56,370 nucleotides of DNA from Deltaproteobacteria bacterium HGW-Deltaproteobacteria-15 (lineage in GTDB: Bacteria > Desulfobacterota > DSM-4660 > Desulfatiglandales > HGW-15): assembly GCA_002840535.1 (NCBI GenBank), contig PHBH01000046.1:1-56370 (forward strand). Direction: 5' to 3'. The translations under genes were made by a program, and so were the position numbers. How positions within the stretch are numbered: position 1 is the stretch's first letter; the number at the start of each line of letters is the position of its first letter. Positions 8,642-16,915 of this stretch are shown here, piece after piece. The notes under the pieces are model-generated. The model made no database searches and was not told where the DNA came from. It saw only the letters and a list, made by a program, of their open reading frames with translations.

Positions 8642-8657
8642 ATCGGTTTAGAAACAG

Positions 8658-8886
8658 TGAATGGAATCAAAGGAGACAAACACGGGGAGGCCTTCCCGAA
8701 TCCTCACTTCCAGGACCTCTGGAGATCCTTCATGTGCTCTCCCGTAGAAGACCGAATGCCTTCGGCCATGCCCAGTTGAGCCCAGTGAATAGCATCGTCG
8801 ATCAGGAAACCCTCAACAGGGAAGCCTTTCTCCGCAGCAATGCCGGCGAGCTGAAGCGCGCGGGTACGGTTCCCGATTTTTCAAAT
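8658..8886 (-). pseudogene. Remnant of a DsrE-family gene
   Basis: Reading on the minus strand from about 8883 gives TRALQLAGIAAEKG, GFLIDDAIHWAQLGMAEG and GEHMKDL, all typical of DsrE proteins, then a stop; the continuation VRIREGLPVFV appears in another frame. There is no start codon: an in-frame TGA precedes the fragment directly. It follows the ferredoxin remnant in the same frame and direction, so it is the tail of a decayed operon. Not equivalent to the intact DsrE selenoprotein at 6235. Confidence 0.65.
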
Positions 8887-8892
8887 CCCTGT

Positions 8893-9243
8893 TCAATCTC
8901 GAATCATTTTGGGGTTCTCCACGATCCTCTTTTCAAGCTCTTCCGTGAAATTCGGTGGAACAATGTAAGAAACATTCGGATCCGTCTTTTCGCCGGCGAG
9001 CAATGGCTTCGACCGCCGAAATTTTCCCCGGATGGGACTTTCAGGATCATCAAGATCACCGAAAATCATTGCCCTCGAAGGACATCCGGCCACGCACGCC
9101 GGCTCTCTGCCTTCAGCGATTCGATGCGCACAGAGGGTGCATTTGCCGGCCTTCCCGGGATGATGAACCCGGAAGGTCTCGGATTTTTCCTCAAAGGAGA
9201 GCTTTGGCCCCGTTCTTTCGCGTCTGCGAGATGGCCGTGACAC
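8893..9243 (-). pseudogene. C-terminal piece of a 4Fe-4S ferredoxin subunit
   Basis: Encodes GKCTLCAHRIAEGREPAC and CPSRAMIFGDLDDPES, the last cluster and tail of a PsrB/NrfC-type subunit, but three N-terminal clusters are missing. The segment abuts, in another frame, a mid-section of a molybdopterin subunit at 9160-9560, so a deletion seems to have joined the two genes. Not expected to make a working protein. Confidence 0.6.
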
Positions 9244-9641
9244 ATGGACGGCTGCCCGGAATAGGCTGGGTTGGTTCCCCAGATCAGCGTCGCCTTTGTA
9301 TCCTTAGTGGGGAGATCTCCCATGGTGGGAAACCCATAGGTCAACAATTCCGCCAGCAGGGCCGCCCGCCGGCATGCGGTCGAGCTCTCACAGCCGTAAT
9401 TGACCGACCCATATGTCGCAGCCAGACGCTGGACAGCGGCTCGAGGCTCCTTGGGGTCCCCCACGTAGAATTGAAACTCGCGATCCGCCGATTCGAGCCA
9501 ACCGGATTTCTTGCAAGTTTCTCCCGTGCTCTGATATCTTTGTCGATGTCGGAGATCGAACATCTCCCTAATCATAATCACGTGGCCTTGTGGCCCGGTG
9601 GACTCGCACAGAAAGGACGGTAGGAAAGCATGCAATCTCAT
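9140..9641 (-). pseudogene. Internal fragment of a molybdopterin oxidoreductase
   Basis: The minus-strand frame contains VQRLAATYGSVNYGCESSTA and TLIWGTNPAYSGQPSM followed by ADAKERG, a classic internal stretch of the catalytic subunit of the molybdopterin (DMSO reductase) family, where residues near 140-230 of a roughly 700-residue protein lie. The N-terminal Fe-S motif, the cofactor-ligand residue and about 70 percent of the chain are absent. The divergent metallo-hydrolase gene at 9630 truncates its upstream side. Confidence 0.65.
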
Positions 9642-10601
9642 GAGATTTCATTTCCCGTAACGATCCAGGCGGTGGATCGGATCGAGATCACCGTTCTCAT
9701 GGACAACTATGTCGATATGCTTCTCCCCGGCACGGACGTGGTCACCCGCCCTGTCCTTCGAAAGGGAGAAGAGATTTCGACGGATACGGTTGTCGCAGAA
9801 CACGGGTTGTCCATGCTGGTCAAAACGTCTCGAGGCGGGGAGCATCACACCATCCTTCTCGACACCGGGCATACGAAAGAAGGCGTCCTTCACAATGTGA
9901 AGCTCTTGGGAACCGATATCAAAGGCATTGAAGCGATCGTCTTGAGTCACGCCCACATGGACCATACGGGCGGTCTCTATCCCATTCTCGACGAACTTGC
10001 CACGCCCATACCCCTTGTAGTGCACCCGGAGGCCTTCCGAACAGAGCGTTTCTTGAAATTCCCCGACGGACGGGTGGACCGATTCCCCAATACCCTTGTC
10101 AGAGAAGACCTGACGAAACGGGATGTCCAAATCCTGGAGTCCCGGAGGCCGGTTTCTCTCGCAAGGGACACGGTTGTGGTAACCGGCCAGATAGAGCGCG
10201 CAACGGTTTTTGAAAAGGGTTTCCCCATTGCCAGGATGGTTCAGGAAGGCGAAGTGGTTCCGGACCCGATCAGCGACGATCAGTCTCTGGTCGTCCACCT
10301 GAAAGACAAGGGGTTGGTAATCATATCGGGGTGCGCCCATTCTGGAATCGTCAACACCGTGCTCTATTCGAGAAAGATCACGGGCGTCGAACCTATTCAT
10401 GCGATCCTCGGAGGGTTTCATCTGACAGGCCCCCTCTTCGAACCGATCATTGGGGATACCATTGCCGCTGTAAAGGAGATGGAACCCAGGGTGCTTGTTC
10501 CCATGCACTGCACAGGCTGGAGTGCCATGCGCAGGTTCGCCGATGCCTTTCCCGGCTCCTTTGTTCTCAACAGCGTGGGATCAAAATTTCTGCTGTGCTG
10601 A
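9630..10601 (+). CDS. Metallo-beta-lactamase-fold hydrolase
   Basis: Cytoplasmic two-metal hydrolase. The motif SHAHMDHTGG near residue 110 gives the HxHxDH metal ligands; further His in SGCAHSGIVNT and GGFHL complete the site. The 323-residue chain and the motif order match proteins annotated as 7,8-dihydropterin-6-methyl-4-(ribofuranosyl)aminobenzene-phosphate synthases, a group of uncertain real substrate. Start at 9630 follows TAGGAAAG. It converges on the enoyl-CoA hydratase gene with almost no gap. Confidence 0.85.
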   Translation: MQSHEISFPVTIQAVDRIEITVLMDNYVDMLLPGTDVVTRPVLRKGEEISTDTVVAEHGLSMLVKTSRGGEHHTILLDTGHTKEGVLHNVKLLGTDIKGIEAIVLSHAHMDHTGGLYPILDELATPIPLVVHPEAFRTERFLKFPDGRVDRFPNTLVREDLTKRDVQILESRRPVSLARDTVVVTGQIERATVFEKGFPIARMVQEGEVVPDPISDDQSLVVHLKDKGLVIISGCAHSGIVNTVLYSRKITGVEPIHAILGGFHLTGPLFEPIIGDTIAAVKEMEPRVLVPMHCTGWSAMRRFADAFPGSFVLNSVGSKFLLC

Positions 10602-10602
10602 T

Positions 10603-11379
10603 CTACTTCCCCTTCCATTCAGGTTTTCGTTTGTGCAGAAACGCATCCACTCCTTCCTTGGCGTCCTCCGTGACACTCAGGGCCGCGAAAAGTTCGTTGG
10701 AATACGCGAGGGCTTTACCGTATTCCATGTCAGACATCCCATAGAAGGCCTCTTTCCCCATCTGAAGGGCGACAGGGCTTTTTTCCGCCAGCTTCTTCGC
10801 AAGGGCCATGGTCTCTTCTTCTAGTCTTTCTGCAGGCACCACCTTGTTGACCAGGCCCCACTTTTCTGCGTCTCGAGCCTCGATCAAGTCTCCCGTCATG
10901 AGCATCTCCAGGCATCGTTTTCGACCAAGAGACCTGGCCAGCGGCACGGCAGGCCCCATGCAGAAAAGACCCACATTGATCGCCGTTGCACCGATCCTGG
11001 TCCCTTCCGCGACGACGGCAAGGTCACAGGCTGCAATAAGGCCTGCGCCGTTCGCCACGGCATAGCCGTGCGCCGAGGCAATAACCGGTTTTTTCATAGA
11101 GGCGATGATATGGATCATGCGCTCCATGAGCCTGATCCATTCACGGTGCTCCTGGAGGGTCTTGCCTTGGAACTCGGAAACATCGATGCCGGTGCAGAAC
11201 GCCTTGCCCGAGCCCTTGATGACGACGACCCGGATACTCGCGGCCATCTCCATTTCCAGAAGGGCTTTGCACAGATCCTGTGCAAGGCCCGAGTTGAAGG
11301 TGTTGTACTGCTCCGGCCGATTCAGGGTAATGATGCCCACCCGGTCCTTGGTTTCCATCAGGATGAACTCGTAGGGCAT
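10603..11379 (-). CDS. Enoyl-CoA hydratase/isomerase family protein
   Basis: Crotonase-fold enzyme acting on acyl-CoA thioesters. It has the oxyanion-hole segment GSGKAFCTGIDVSEF and the second signature ANGAGLIAACDLAVVAEGTRIG; residues PVIASAHGYAV lie between. Length 258 from the start at 11379, which follows AGGAGAT. The family includes hydratases, isomerases and decarboxylases, so the reaction is not fixed. The 119-residue alpha-beta barrel protein gene ends 46 nt upstream and probably shares its transcript. Confidence 0.9.
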   Translation of the reverse strand: MPYEFILMETKDRVGIITLNRPEQYNTFNSGLAQDLCKALLEMEMAASIRVVVIKGSGKAFCTGIDVSEFQGKTLQEHREWIRLMERMIHIIASMKKPVIASAHGYAVANGAGLIAACDLAVVAEGTRIGATAINVGLFCMGPAVPLARSLGRKRCLEMLMTGDLIEARDAEKWGLVNKVVPAERLEEETMALAKKLAEKSPVALQMGKEAFYGMSDMEYGKALAYSNELFAALSVTEDAKEGVDAFLHKRKPEWKGK

Positions 11380-11425
11380 ATTGATCTCCTCTATTGTGAT
11401 GAAAGGAAGAATCCGGTTGCAGGTT

Positions 11426-11785
11426 CTACTTGTTTTCTCCGTAAAAGACTTCCACTCCGCCGAGCACATAGAAGTCGGCGACCCACTTGGAGAACCATTG
11501 GGGGAAAAACTCATCCTTGAATGCTTTAGTCTGGTGGGCCTTGTTCCACTCTTCCAGGCTGGTTACATCCATGATGCCGACGTACTTGAATGGAGGACTC
11601 GCCGGGCCTGGGGGTGTGCCCTTCTGTCCATTGCCGGTGATGCCCCCCAACATTTTTACGAGCGCAAAACTCTTGGCGCCGCTCAGACCGAGCAGAAGCG
11701 GGCCCTTGTATTGCTCGCACCACTTCTGGTAGTCCTCGTCCTTCACTCCTTCCTTCAGATTGTAGAGAATGATTTCCTTAGGCAT
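11426..11785 (-). CDS. Small dimeric alpha/beta-barrel-like protein
   Basis: A 119-residue protein that begins MPKEIILYNLKEGVKDEDY and has a second repeat-like part FKYVGIMDVTSLEEW, resembling the REDY/HapK or EthD-type ferredoxin-like fold seen in small enzymes of side-chain metabolism. GGAGGAGAG lies before the start. Located directly upstream of the enoyl-CoA hydratase on the same strand, suggesting a role on the same unknown CoA or aromatic pathway. Family assignment is by impression of sequence only. Confidence 0.6.
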   Translation of the reverse strand: MPKEIILYNLKEGVKDEDYQKWCEQYKGPLLLGLSGAKSFALVKMLGGITGNGQKGTPPGPASPPFKYVGIMDVTSLEEWNKAHQTKAFKDEFFPQWFSKWVADFYVLGGVEVFYGENK

Positions 11786-11926
11786 GTCTCTCCTCCTTTC
11801 GGTTTCAAGAAGCGTTGAATGGAAATGATAACCGCGCCTTTATCCCGGTTCAGAGTGGTTGCAGAATCACCAGCAATCCCACCTCTGATGCCAGGACAGG
11901 AATCCTTGCTAAGGAGGATCCGGCTG

Positions 11927-12652
11927 TCAGGGTTTCGTCATGGTAAGCCTTTTTGTCCCCTTGATCTGTCTGAAGTTCGCTCCCTGGCTGACGCATCGCA
12001 GGGCAAGGTCCGGATCGATGACCCTTGTCCCTGAGACGGCATCCACACCGTAATCGAATAGAATGGAAGATAAAGGAACGGTGTCTCCCAACATGACCAC
12101 GAAGGATTTAGGATCGCACAGCTCGAGCAAATGGACAAGTGTATGGTTTGTCAGGGAAGTCCCGGTGATGGCCACCACATCGGCCTGTGGGAGGAGCCGG
12201 TCCGCATCTTCCTCTTTGAAATCGCCCTCCCGCGGATTCTTCTCAATCACCCAGAGCCGTTTGGCTTTCTCGCGGATCCTGGGAATAAAAGGGAAATGCC
12301 CTACAATGGCCACAGCCCTGCCCTCTCCTTTCTTCAGGATGAGCTCCGCTGCATTGAGCTCCGTGCAGGTTTCAAGATCCACTTCGAGCAGGGAGTTGAT
12401 CGCAGCCATCCCAATAGCCGCCTCGAGAATGCTCTCCGAGTATGCCATGTGAACAAGATCTCCTGGAGATTTGTCCAACAGGGAGCCGGGCTCTCTCACC
12501 AGAGGGCCTTCTTGTGCCAGTGCGTCCCTCGGAAGAGTAGCAGCCAGCCCGCAATACCGCGTCAACACACCGGTATGGAATACTCCCTGACGTATATCTT
12601 TGACAGGGGCATTGAAATCAAGAGTCGAAATCAAATCATCAAGCGCTTTCAT
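11927..12652 (-). CDS. DUF364 putative metal-chelation protein
   Basis: A 241-residue cytoplasmic protein with the two parts typical of DUF4213/DUF364 proteins: N-terminal GLAATL followed by AAIGMAAINSLLE, then the Rossmann-like AIVGHFPFIPRIREKA, DVVAITGTSLTNHT and VMLGDTVPLS. The family has been proposed to bind heavy metals or a cofactor and to be related to enolase-type folds; the reaction is unknown. It is preceded by a sigma-54 promoter at 12932 with paired activator sites and a 270-nt leader that contains a 14-bp perfect hairpin. Confidence 0.82.
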   Translation of the reverse strand: MKALDDLISTLDFNAPVKDIRQGVFHTGVLTRYCGLAATLPRDALAQEGPLVREPGSLLDKSPGDLVHMAYSESILEAAIGMAAINSLLEVDLETCTELNAAELILKKGEGRAVAIVGHFPFIPRIREKAKRLWVIEKNPREGDFKEEDADRLLPQADVVAITGTSLTNHTLVHLLELCDPKSFVVMLGDTVPLSSILFDYGVDAVSGTRVIDPDLALRCVSQGANFRQIKGTKRLTMTKP

Positions 12653-12758
12653 AGAGCCTCATATCTGTAAAATGCGGTCCGGTGTCTCGCACAGTGTGCA
12701 GAGTAAGGGATTCTTTCTAAACAAGCTCCCCAAGAGGGAATGCCGGGCTTCAGGGTGG

Positions 12759-12827
12759 GACCTTGGGCGGAAAAGCCAGCGGTTGTTTGGAAGGAGGCAT
12801 CAGGAAGAGTGGGTTCCGCCCAAGGTC
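12759..12827 (-). other. Leader stem-loop of the DUF364 gene
   Basis: GACCTTGGGCGGAA (12759-12772) and its exact reverse complement at 12814-12827 form a 14-bp stem around a 41-nt loop. It lies in the transcribed leader between the sigma-54 promoter and the gene. No U-tract. Could be a structured RNA, a regulatory hairpin or a small inverted-repeat insertion. No open frame here looks genuine. Confidence 0.55.
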
Positions 12828-12931
12828 GACTCGCGTTCTGAAGAATGGAAGACCCAAACACACCGCGCTCAGCTTCGGGATCGGCAGCATAAAACCAGGA
12901 GATCCCTCATCCGAATACTTTGATTAAGAAC

Positions 12932-12946
12932 GCAAAGGACGTGCCA
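12932..12946 (-). promoter_or_regulatory. Sigma-54 promoter upstream of the DUF364 gene
   Basis: Minus strand TGGCACGTCCTTTGC, matching both -24 and -12 boxes with correct spacing. Its predicted transcript would start near 12920, leaving a 270-nt leader. Paired palindromes lie 87-132 bp upstream. Confidence 0.85.
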
Positions 12947-13032
12947 ATGGTTGTATCCAAGTGGCTATCCACTGATTTCAACCATATAGAGATGAAAAGA
13001 GAAATCGGCCAAAAGGATGGACCACTCACCGC

Positions 13033-13078
13033 TTGCATTTGTGCAATACAGAAACTTATCTATTTTGCGATATTGCAT
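13033..13078. promoter_or_regulatory. Paired activator sites TTGC-N6-TGCA type
   Basis: TTGCATTTGTGCAA (13033-13046) and TTGCGATATTGCAT (13065-13078), 32 bp apart, upstream of the sigma-54 promoter at 12932. Confidence 0.78.
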
Positions 13079-13197
13079 GAACAAATTGCGGCATGTGTGT
13101 TTCCCCGGGAAAGATGATATGCTGGTGATCGCCTGTCAGGGTTGCGCGCCCCTCAGAAGGAGATATCGCTCATGATGCTATTTAGCCTCATGGGGCG

Positions 13198-14502
13198 CTA
13201 TTGTTTCTCTGGTGCGGCGCAGTAGTAGAGAGACTTTCTCGTGCGTTTCACACGGATTCGACCCTCTTGCAACAGGCGCTCCAGGTATTTGGGCGCTTCG
13301 TTGATATGCATGGCGAAAGCGCCTGCAATGTCTCGGGCTGTGCAGGGCCGCCTTTTTAGCATGGAGATGATCGCCTCCTGAGTTGCCTGCATTTCAATAG
13401 AACCGTCCCCTTTGTAGTCCGCAATACACTCAGCCGGCGGCCGAAATAGATTGCACAGGGATTCCATGCGCTCTATGGGAAGGGGCGCAACAAAATCCTC
13501 CGCCGGGGGGCGACAAGCCGTATTCAGATGAACCTGATCCGGCCTGAGCAGTTCCGCCAAGGTCGCAATCTTTGCCACATCGGAAGGAATCGAATTCATC
13601 CCCGCGATAAGGAACACCTCTATCCACATCCGTCCTTTGTACTCGTCGCGGAAAGCCTTTTGCCCTGCGACGGACTGCTTGAAATCGAGATCCGGATGGG
13701 GTCGGTTCACCCATCCGTAGGATGACTGATCCCATGTGCTCAGGGATACTTTCACGATGTCGGCAAGCGCGGCCGCTTCCCGCACTTCAGGATGATTGAG
13801 AAGCGATCCATTGGTCAATAGAACCGAGGGAATGGCGCTATTGGCTCGTATATGCGCGAGCACTTCGCCGAACTTGGAATGAAGCGTGGGCTCCCCGGAA
13901 CCCGAAAGGGTGATATGGTCCGCCTTCCCGCCTGTTTTCAGCCAGTCATCCAATTCTGCAATGACACCGCTTGTTGGGACATACTCCTTCCTGATGAGCG
14001 TCTTGTTCGTGGTTCGTCCGATCTGACAGAAAACGCAGTCCTGGGTGCATGTCTTATAAGGGGTTAAATCCACTCCCAGGGAGCGTCCCAGCCGGCGTGA
14101 AGGGACTGGTCCGAACAGGTATTGATATTTCGTCATCCTGCTCTGCATTCTCTCCAATCCATTGTGCAGATGGTCTCTCGTGTCATGACTCCAATTCTCG
14201 AGAGAGCCGCTCAGAAATGCATTCAGAACCTCATCGACTTGGCCCTGGGCAAAAGGAATCAAACGTATGCCGTAACCTTGGACAAGGCTGCTATAAAAGT
14301 CGCTTATGGCGCCGCAAATGAGGGTAGTGACGGAAAGCTCAGCCAGTTTCCCGGCGCGATGGAAGAGAGAGTCATCCTCGAAGCACTCATGCCTCCGACT
14401 GATTATACTTTCGGCCGCCAGGTCCACCACCAGCAGCTCTCCGGCAGAATCTGCGACCGGAGATACCCGGTCGTCCCAGATGGTAATCGCCACCCTCATC
14501 AA
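13198..14502 (-). CDS. NifX-domain/radical SAM fusion protein
   Basis: Residues 1-105 form a NifX/NifB-type cofactor-binding domain; about 125-380 form a radical SAM domain with CTQDCVFC (Cys152, 156, 159 binding the 4Fe-4S cluster) and the GSGEPTLHSKF motif; the last 60 residues look like a winged helix (ARDIAGAFAMHINEAPKYLE). The radical SAM part resembles stand-alone proteins of the MoaA/NifB-like group. The NifX part is strikingly like the separate NifX protein at 26230, at both protein and DNA level, and each has the same type of sigma-54 promoter. Probably builds or inserts a metal-sulfur cofactor; the target is unknown. Confidence 0.88.
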   Translation of the reverse strand: MMRVAITIWDDRVSPVADSAGELLVVDLAAESIISRRHECFEDDSLFHRAGKLAELSVTTLICGAISDFYSSLVQGYGIRLIPFAQGQVDEVLNAFLSGSLENWSHDTRDHLHNGLERMQSRMTKYQYLFGPVPSRRLGRSLGVDLTPYKTCTQDCVFCQIGRTTNKTLIRKEYVPTSGVIAELDDWLKTGGKADHITLSGSGEPTLHSKFGEVLAHIRANSAIPSVLLTNGSLLNHPEVREAAALADIVKVSLSTWDQSSYGWVNRPHPDLDFKQSVAGQKAFRDEYKGRMWIEVFLIAGMNSIPSDVAKIATLAELLRPDQVHLNTACRPPAEDFVAPLPIERMESLCNLFRPPAECIADYKGDGSIEMQATQEAIISMLKRRPCTARDIAGAFAMHINEAPKYLERLLQEGRIRVKRTRKSLYYCAAPEKQ

Positions 14503-14539
14503 CGATCCTCGGGGTAAAACGTTTTCTACAAAGCCTAAA

Positions 14540-14554
14540 GCAATCCACGTGCCG
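14540..14554 (-). promoter_or_regulatory. Sigma-54 promoter of the NifX-radical SAM gene
   Basis: Minus strand CGGCACGTGGATTGC, 38 bp before the start at 14502. Nearly identical to the promoters at 20933 and 26609. Confidence 0.85.
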
Positions 14555-14581
14555 CTTTCATTGAGAAGGGGTTAACACCGT

Positions 14582-14600
14582 TGCAGTCGAACCGACTGCA
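14582..14600. repeat. Perfect palindrome TGCAGTCG-AAC-CGACTGCA
   Basis: An 8-bp inverted repeat with a 3-bp spacer lying between the sigma-54 promoter at 14540 and the end of the MoaD-like gene at 14612. No U-tract follows on either strand, so it may be an operator rather than a terminator. It is closer to the promoter than usual activator sites. Confidence 0.5.
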
Positions 14601-14611
14601 TGAACTCACGC

Positions 14612-14893
14612 TCACCCTACGGTCATTAAATGGATCGTATCTCCATCGTGGAGAGGGGTGTCCATTCGAGTGTCATACGACAAAGGTGAAAAATTGACCG
14701 CTACTTTCAATCCCATGTCAATTGCGCCAGTCTGGTCCAGCAGGACCTGATCCACTCCGCGGCCGTATTTCCTTGCCAGGCCGACGGCAAAATCTTTGAT
14801 TGTCTGGCCCGCAAATTCAAAATCCAGGGCCTTTTTCTTGTTAAAGATCTTGTAGAGCTGGGGCAGGCCTTCAATCTTGAGATGGACTTTCAT
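14612..14893 (-). CDS. MoaD/ThiS-like ubiquitin-fold sulfur carrier
   Basis: A 93-residue beta-grasp protein (MKVHLKIEGLPQLY, FAVGLARKYG, LHDGDTIHLMTVG). MoaD and ThiS carriers end in Gly-Gly, where the last Gly becomes a thiocarboxylate; here the chain ends Val-Gly, so the usual activation may need processing or may differ. It is controlled by a sigma-54 promoter at 15031 with paired activator sites, linking it to the same circuit as the ferredoxin pair, the DUF364 gene and the activator. Likely role in molybdenum/tungsten cofactor or other sulfur transfer. Confidence 0.75.
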   Translation of the reverse strand: MKVHLKIEGLPQLYKIFNKKKALDFEFAGQTIKDFAVGLARKYGRGVDQVLLDQTGAIDMGLKVAVNFSPLSYDTRMDTPLHDGDTIHLMTVG

Positions 14894-15030
14894 TTATGGA
14901 TCTCCCTTCTCCCGGATTTCAGGGGCAGGCTCGCTCCGGCCATAATGTCGCCTTCTTTGTAGTCACTCGCTCTTGTCCGGCAGGAGCGTCCGCCCATTCT
15001 GCAGACGAGGATCTCTCCCTAACTTGTTCC

Positions 15031-15045
15031 GCAAAGTACGTGCCA
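15031..15045 (-). promoter_or_regulatory. Sigma-54 promoter of the MoaD-like gene
   Basis: Minus strand TGGCACGTACTTTGC, a full match for -24/-12 boxes, about 140 bp before the start at 14893. Confidence 0.87.
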
Positions 15046-15128
15046 AACGGCGTGAAATCACGAATGCGTTATCTATCTGTAAATTAGGGGTTTATATGTA
15101 ACAGAACTCCCTGCGGGTCCGCCATGCG

Positions 15129-15174
15129 TTGCACCTGCGCAACCGAAGGGGTAATCTTTTTTGCAGTATTGCAA
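15129..15174. promoter_or_regulatory. Paired activator sites TTGCA-N4-(T/C)GCAA
   Basis: TTGCACCTGCGCAA (15129-15142) and TTGCAGTATTGCAA (15161-15174), 32 bp apart and 84-129 bp above the sigma-54 promoter. Confidence 0.8.
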
Positions 15175-15295
15175 CACTGGGCTAATCGAGATAGCCTGAT
15201 CCTCTTCCATACCTTGATTGACATGGGGTAGATTTGGAGTGAGCGCAATGTGCGCCAAGAGAGGAACGAAGCTGATTAAGGATCAACCCGGGACC

Positions 15296-16630
15296 TCAAG
15301 ATTTCTTCGCGGGCGGATGGTTGATCGTCGCTTCCAGGACACCGGCCCTTTCCATTGTGAGCGGTATATAGACATACGTCGAACATCGGTCCCTGAAGGT
15401 CTCAAAATCGATCTCTTTCCCGCCGATGCTCACGCTGTGGACATGGCTCTGCCGCATTCTGAGACACAGGGCGAATTCCATGGGAAGATCTTCACCGAAA
15501 TAGCGCACCCTCGCAATGGTGGTATTGAGGTCCATCATTTCACGTTGCGGATAATTGAAGTGATTTCTTTCCCCCCAAATCCTGATTCGGGAGGCCCGGC
15601 GTTCGGCGGCATTCTTCCCCACGGGTCTTATGGAGACCCGGAAATCACCGTGCAGGATATTGACAGGATACCCCGGGTCCTTTTCCCAGGCAAATCTGCC
15701 GCTGCCCATTTTCAGGAGCGCTGCGCAGGGTGCCAGGCCGCTTTCCGCCACATCGCCGGCATCTCTGATGGCGCCGTGGTTCGTCTCCATCCCAAAAACC
15801 AGGGAATGCCATTTCATGTAAGCGGGGCCGCAGGTATAATTCGTGTACGTGGATTGCCCTGCCTGAACAGTGGACGTATTCATGGCAGCCGCTTCAGGGA
15901 TGTCATAGTCATCATGGGAATCCTGCATATGGAGCAGAAACATCTTCTCTTTCAAAGAGGTCCATGGCAGATTGCCGACTTCCCTTTCTCCGAAATAGTA
16001 GGTCGCCAGATCCTCCAGCGTGTGTATCTCGTAGGGCCAGCCCGCCTCCTCTGCGGCATCAACCATCCTTTGCGCCACGTGCAGATGGATTTGTTCGTCC
16101 ATAGCCCACCTGGTTGTATTCGCGGGAAGGATCACTTCCATATCTCCGATGTCGACCATCGAGCCGCTTCCCTCCCCAAGGCTATGATAATCGATGATCA
16201 TATCCGGTGGATAGGTCCGGAAAAGGCCGCCCAGAATGAAACGCTCCGTCTTTGTGAGACTCGTTCTGGATGAACAGAACTGATTCGCGACAAAACCCTC
16301 CGGATTGACGACCGGGACCACGATGACGACTTGGGAATCCCGTATCTCACTGGCTTCATCACCGGTCAGAAAACGCAGGATTTCCGGTGCCACGACCCTT
16401 GCTCCAAACTCCTGGCCATGTCTCGCCGCGGTGACAACCGCGATTTGCTTATGATCATCCGCCATATCTCTGTTGGTTATAAAAACCGCCGGGATATCCC
16501 AATGGTCGGGGGATTTGCCCAAGACCTCTTTGCGTGCGATCCTCTTGTTTTCTTCCACAAAACTATCCAGCCAGCGATAAACCTCCTTGAGGCCTTCTTC
16601 TCCCATCGGGATATGGTCAAATACTGACAC
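15296..16630 (-). CDS. M14-family zinc carboxypeptidase-like protein
   Basis: A 444-residue protein of the M14 metallocarboxypeptidase fold. Zinc ligands are visible in AARHGQEFGARV (His and Glu of HxxE) and IIDYHSLGEGSG (third ligand His). MEVILPANTTRW and FGMETNHGAIRDAG belong to the core, and the candidate catalytic Glu lies in the latter. No signal peptide is seen, so it should be cytoplasmic. M14 members cut C-terminal residues or deacylate small substrates (succinylglutamate desuccinylase type). It is preceded by an OsmC-like gene with a 285-nt gap containing a gene remnant. Confidence 0.82.
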   Translation of the reverse strand: MSVFDHIPMGEEGLKEVYRWLDSFVEENKRIARKEVLGKSPDHWDIPAVFITNRDMADDHKQIAVVTAARHGQEFGARVVAPEILRFLTGDEASEIRDSQVVIVVPVVNPEGFVANQFCSSRTSLTKTERFILGGLFRTYPPDMIIDYHSLGEGSGSMVDIGDMEVILPANTTRWAMDEQIHLHVAQRMVDAAEEAGWPYEIHTLEDLATYYFGEREVGNLPWTSLKEKMFLLHMQDSHDDYDIPEAAAMNTSTVQAGQSTYTNYTCGPAYMKWHSLVFGMETNHGAIRDAGDVAESGLAPCAALLKMGSGRFAWEKDPGYPVNILHGDFRVSIRPVGKNAAERRASRIRIWGERNHFNYPQREMMDLNTTIARVRYFGEDLPMEFALCLRMRQSHVHSVSIGGKEIDFETFRDRCSTYVYIPLTMERAGVLEATINHPPAKKS

Positions 16631-16714
16631 GGTGAATCCTCCTTTTCCCTAGAGTGCTGTTAAACATCGAATCTTCGTTATACTGTTTCGGGGTCTCCTT
16701 TGCAAAAATCCTCT

Positions 16715-16913
16715 TCAGGCAGCATTTCGCTCCAGGTGTACGCGGGCAAGCTTATAGGCCTCTGAGATGCGCCGGGACCGGGGAAGGGCATCGCGGATTT
16801 TCTCAAGGTATCTTTTCTCTCGGACAACCTGAAATGTTCTGGGGAAGTTTACATCATAAATCCATCCGATCTGGAGCAATTTGAAATCATGCAATGTCTT
16901 CAGAGAATATTCA
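16715..16913 (-). pseudogene. Possible C-terminal remnant of an HD-domain-like gene
   Basis: The minus strand directly after the OsmC-like stop reads without a start codon through CEYSLKTLHDFKLLQIGWIY and YLEKIRDALPRSRRISEAYK to a stop. The helical, charged pattern looks coding and recalls the tails of HD-family proteins, but the evidence is slight. Confidence 0.3.
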
Positions 16914-16915
16914 CA

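Noticed and set aside
11860..11890. Sigma-54-like GGCATC and TTGC words upstream of 11785
   Set aside because: Distance between boxes is 16 bp, far from the required spacing.
14582..14600. Palindrome as terminator of the MoaD-like gene
   Set aside because: No T-run on either strand; kept only as a palindrome of unknown use.
15218..16273. Plus-strand frame of 351 codons
   Set aside because: Opposite the M14 peptidase gene, whose zinc motifs are clear.
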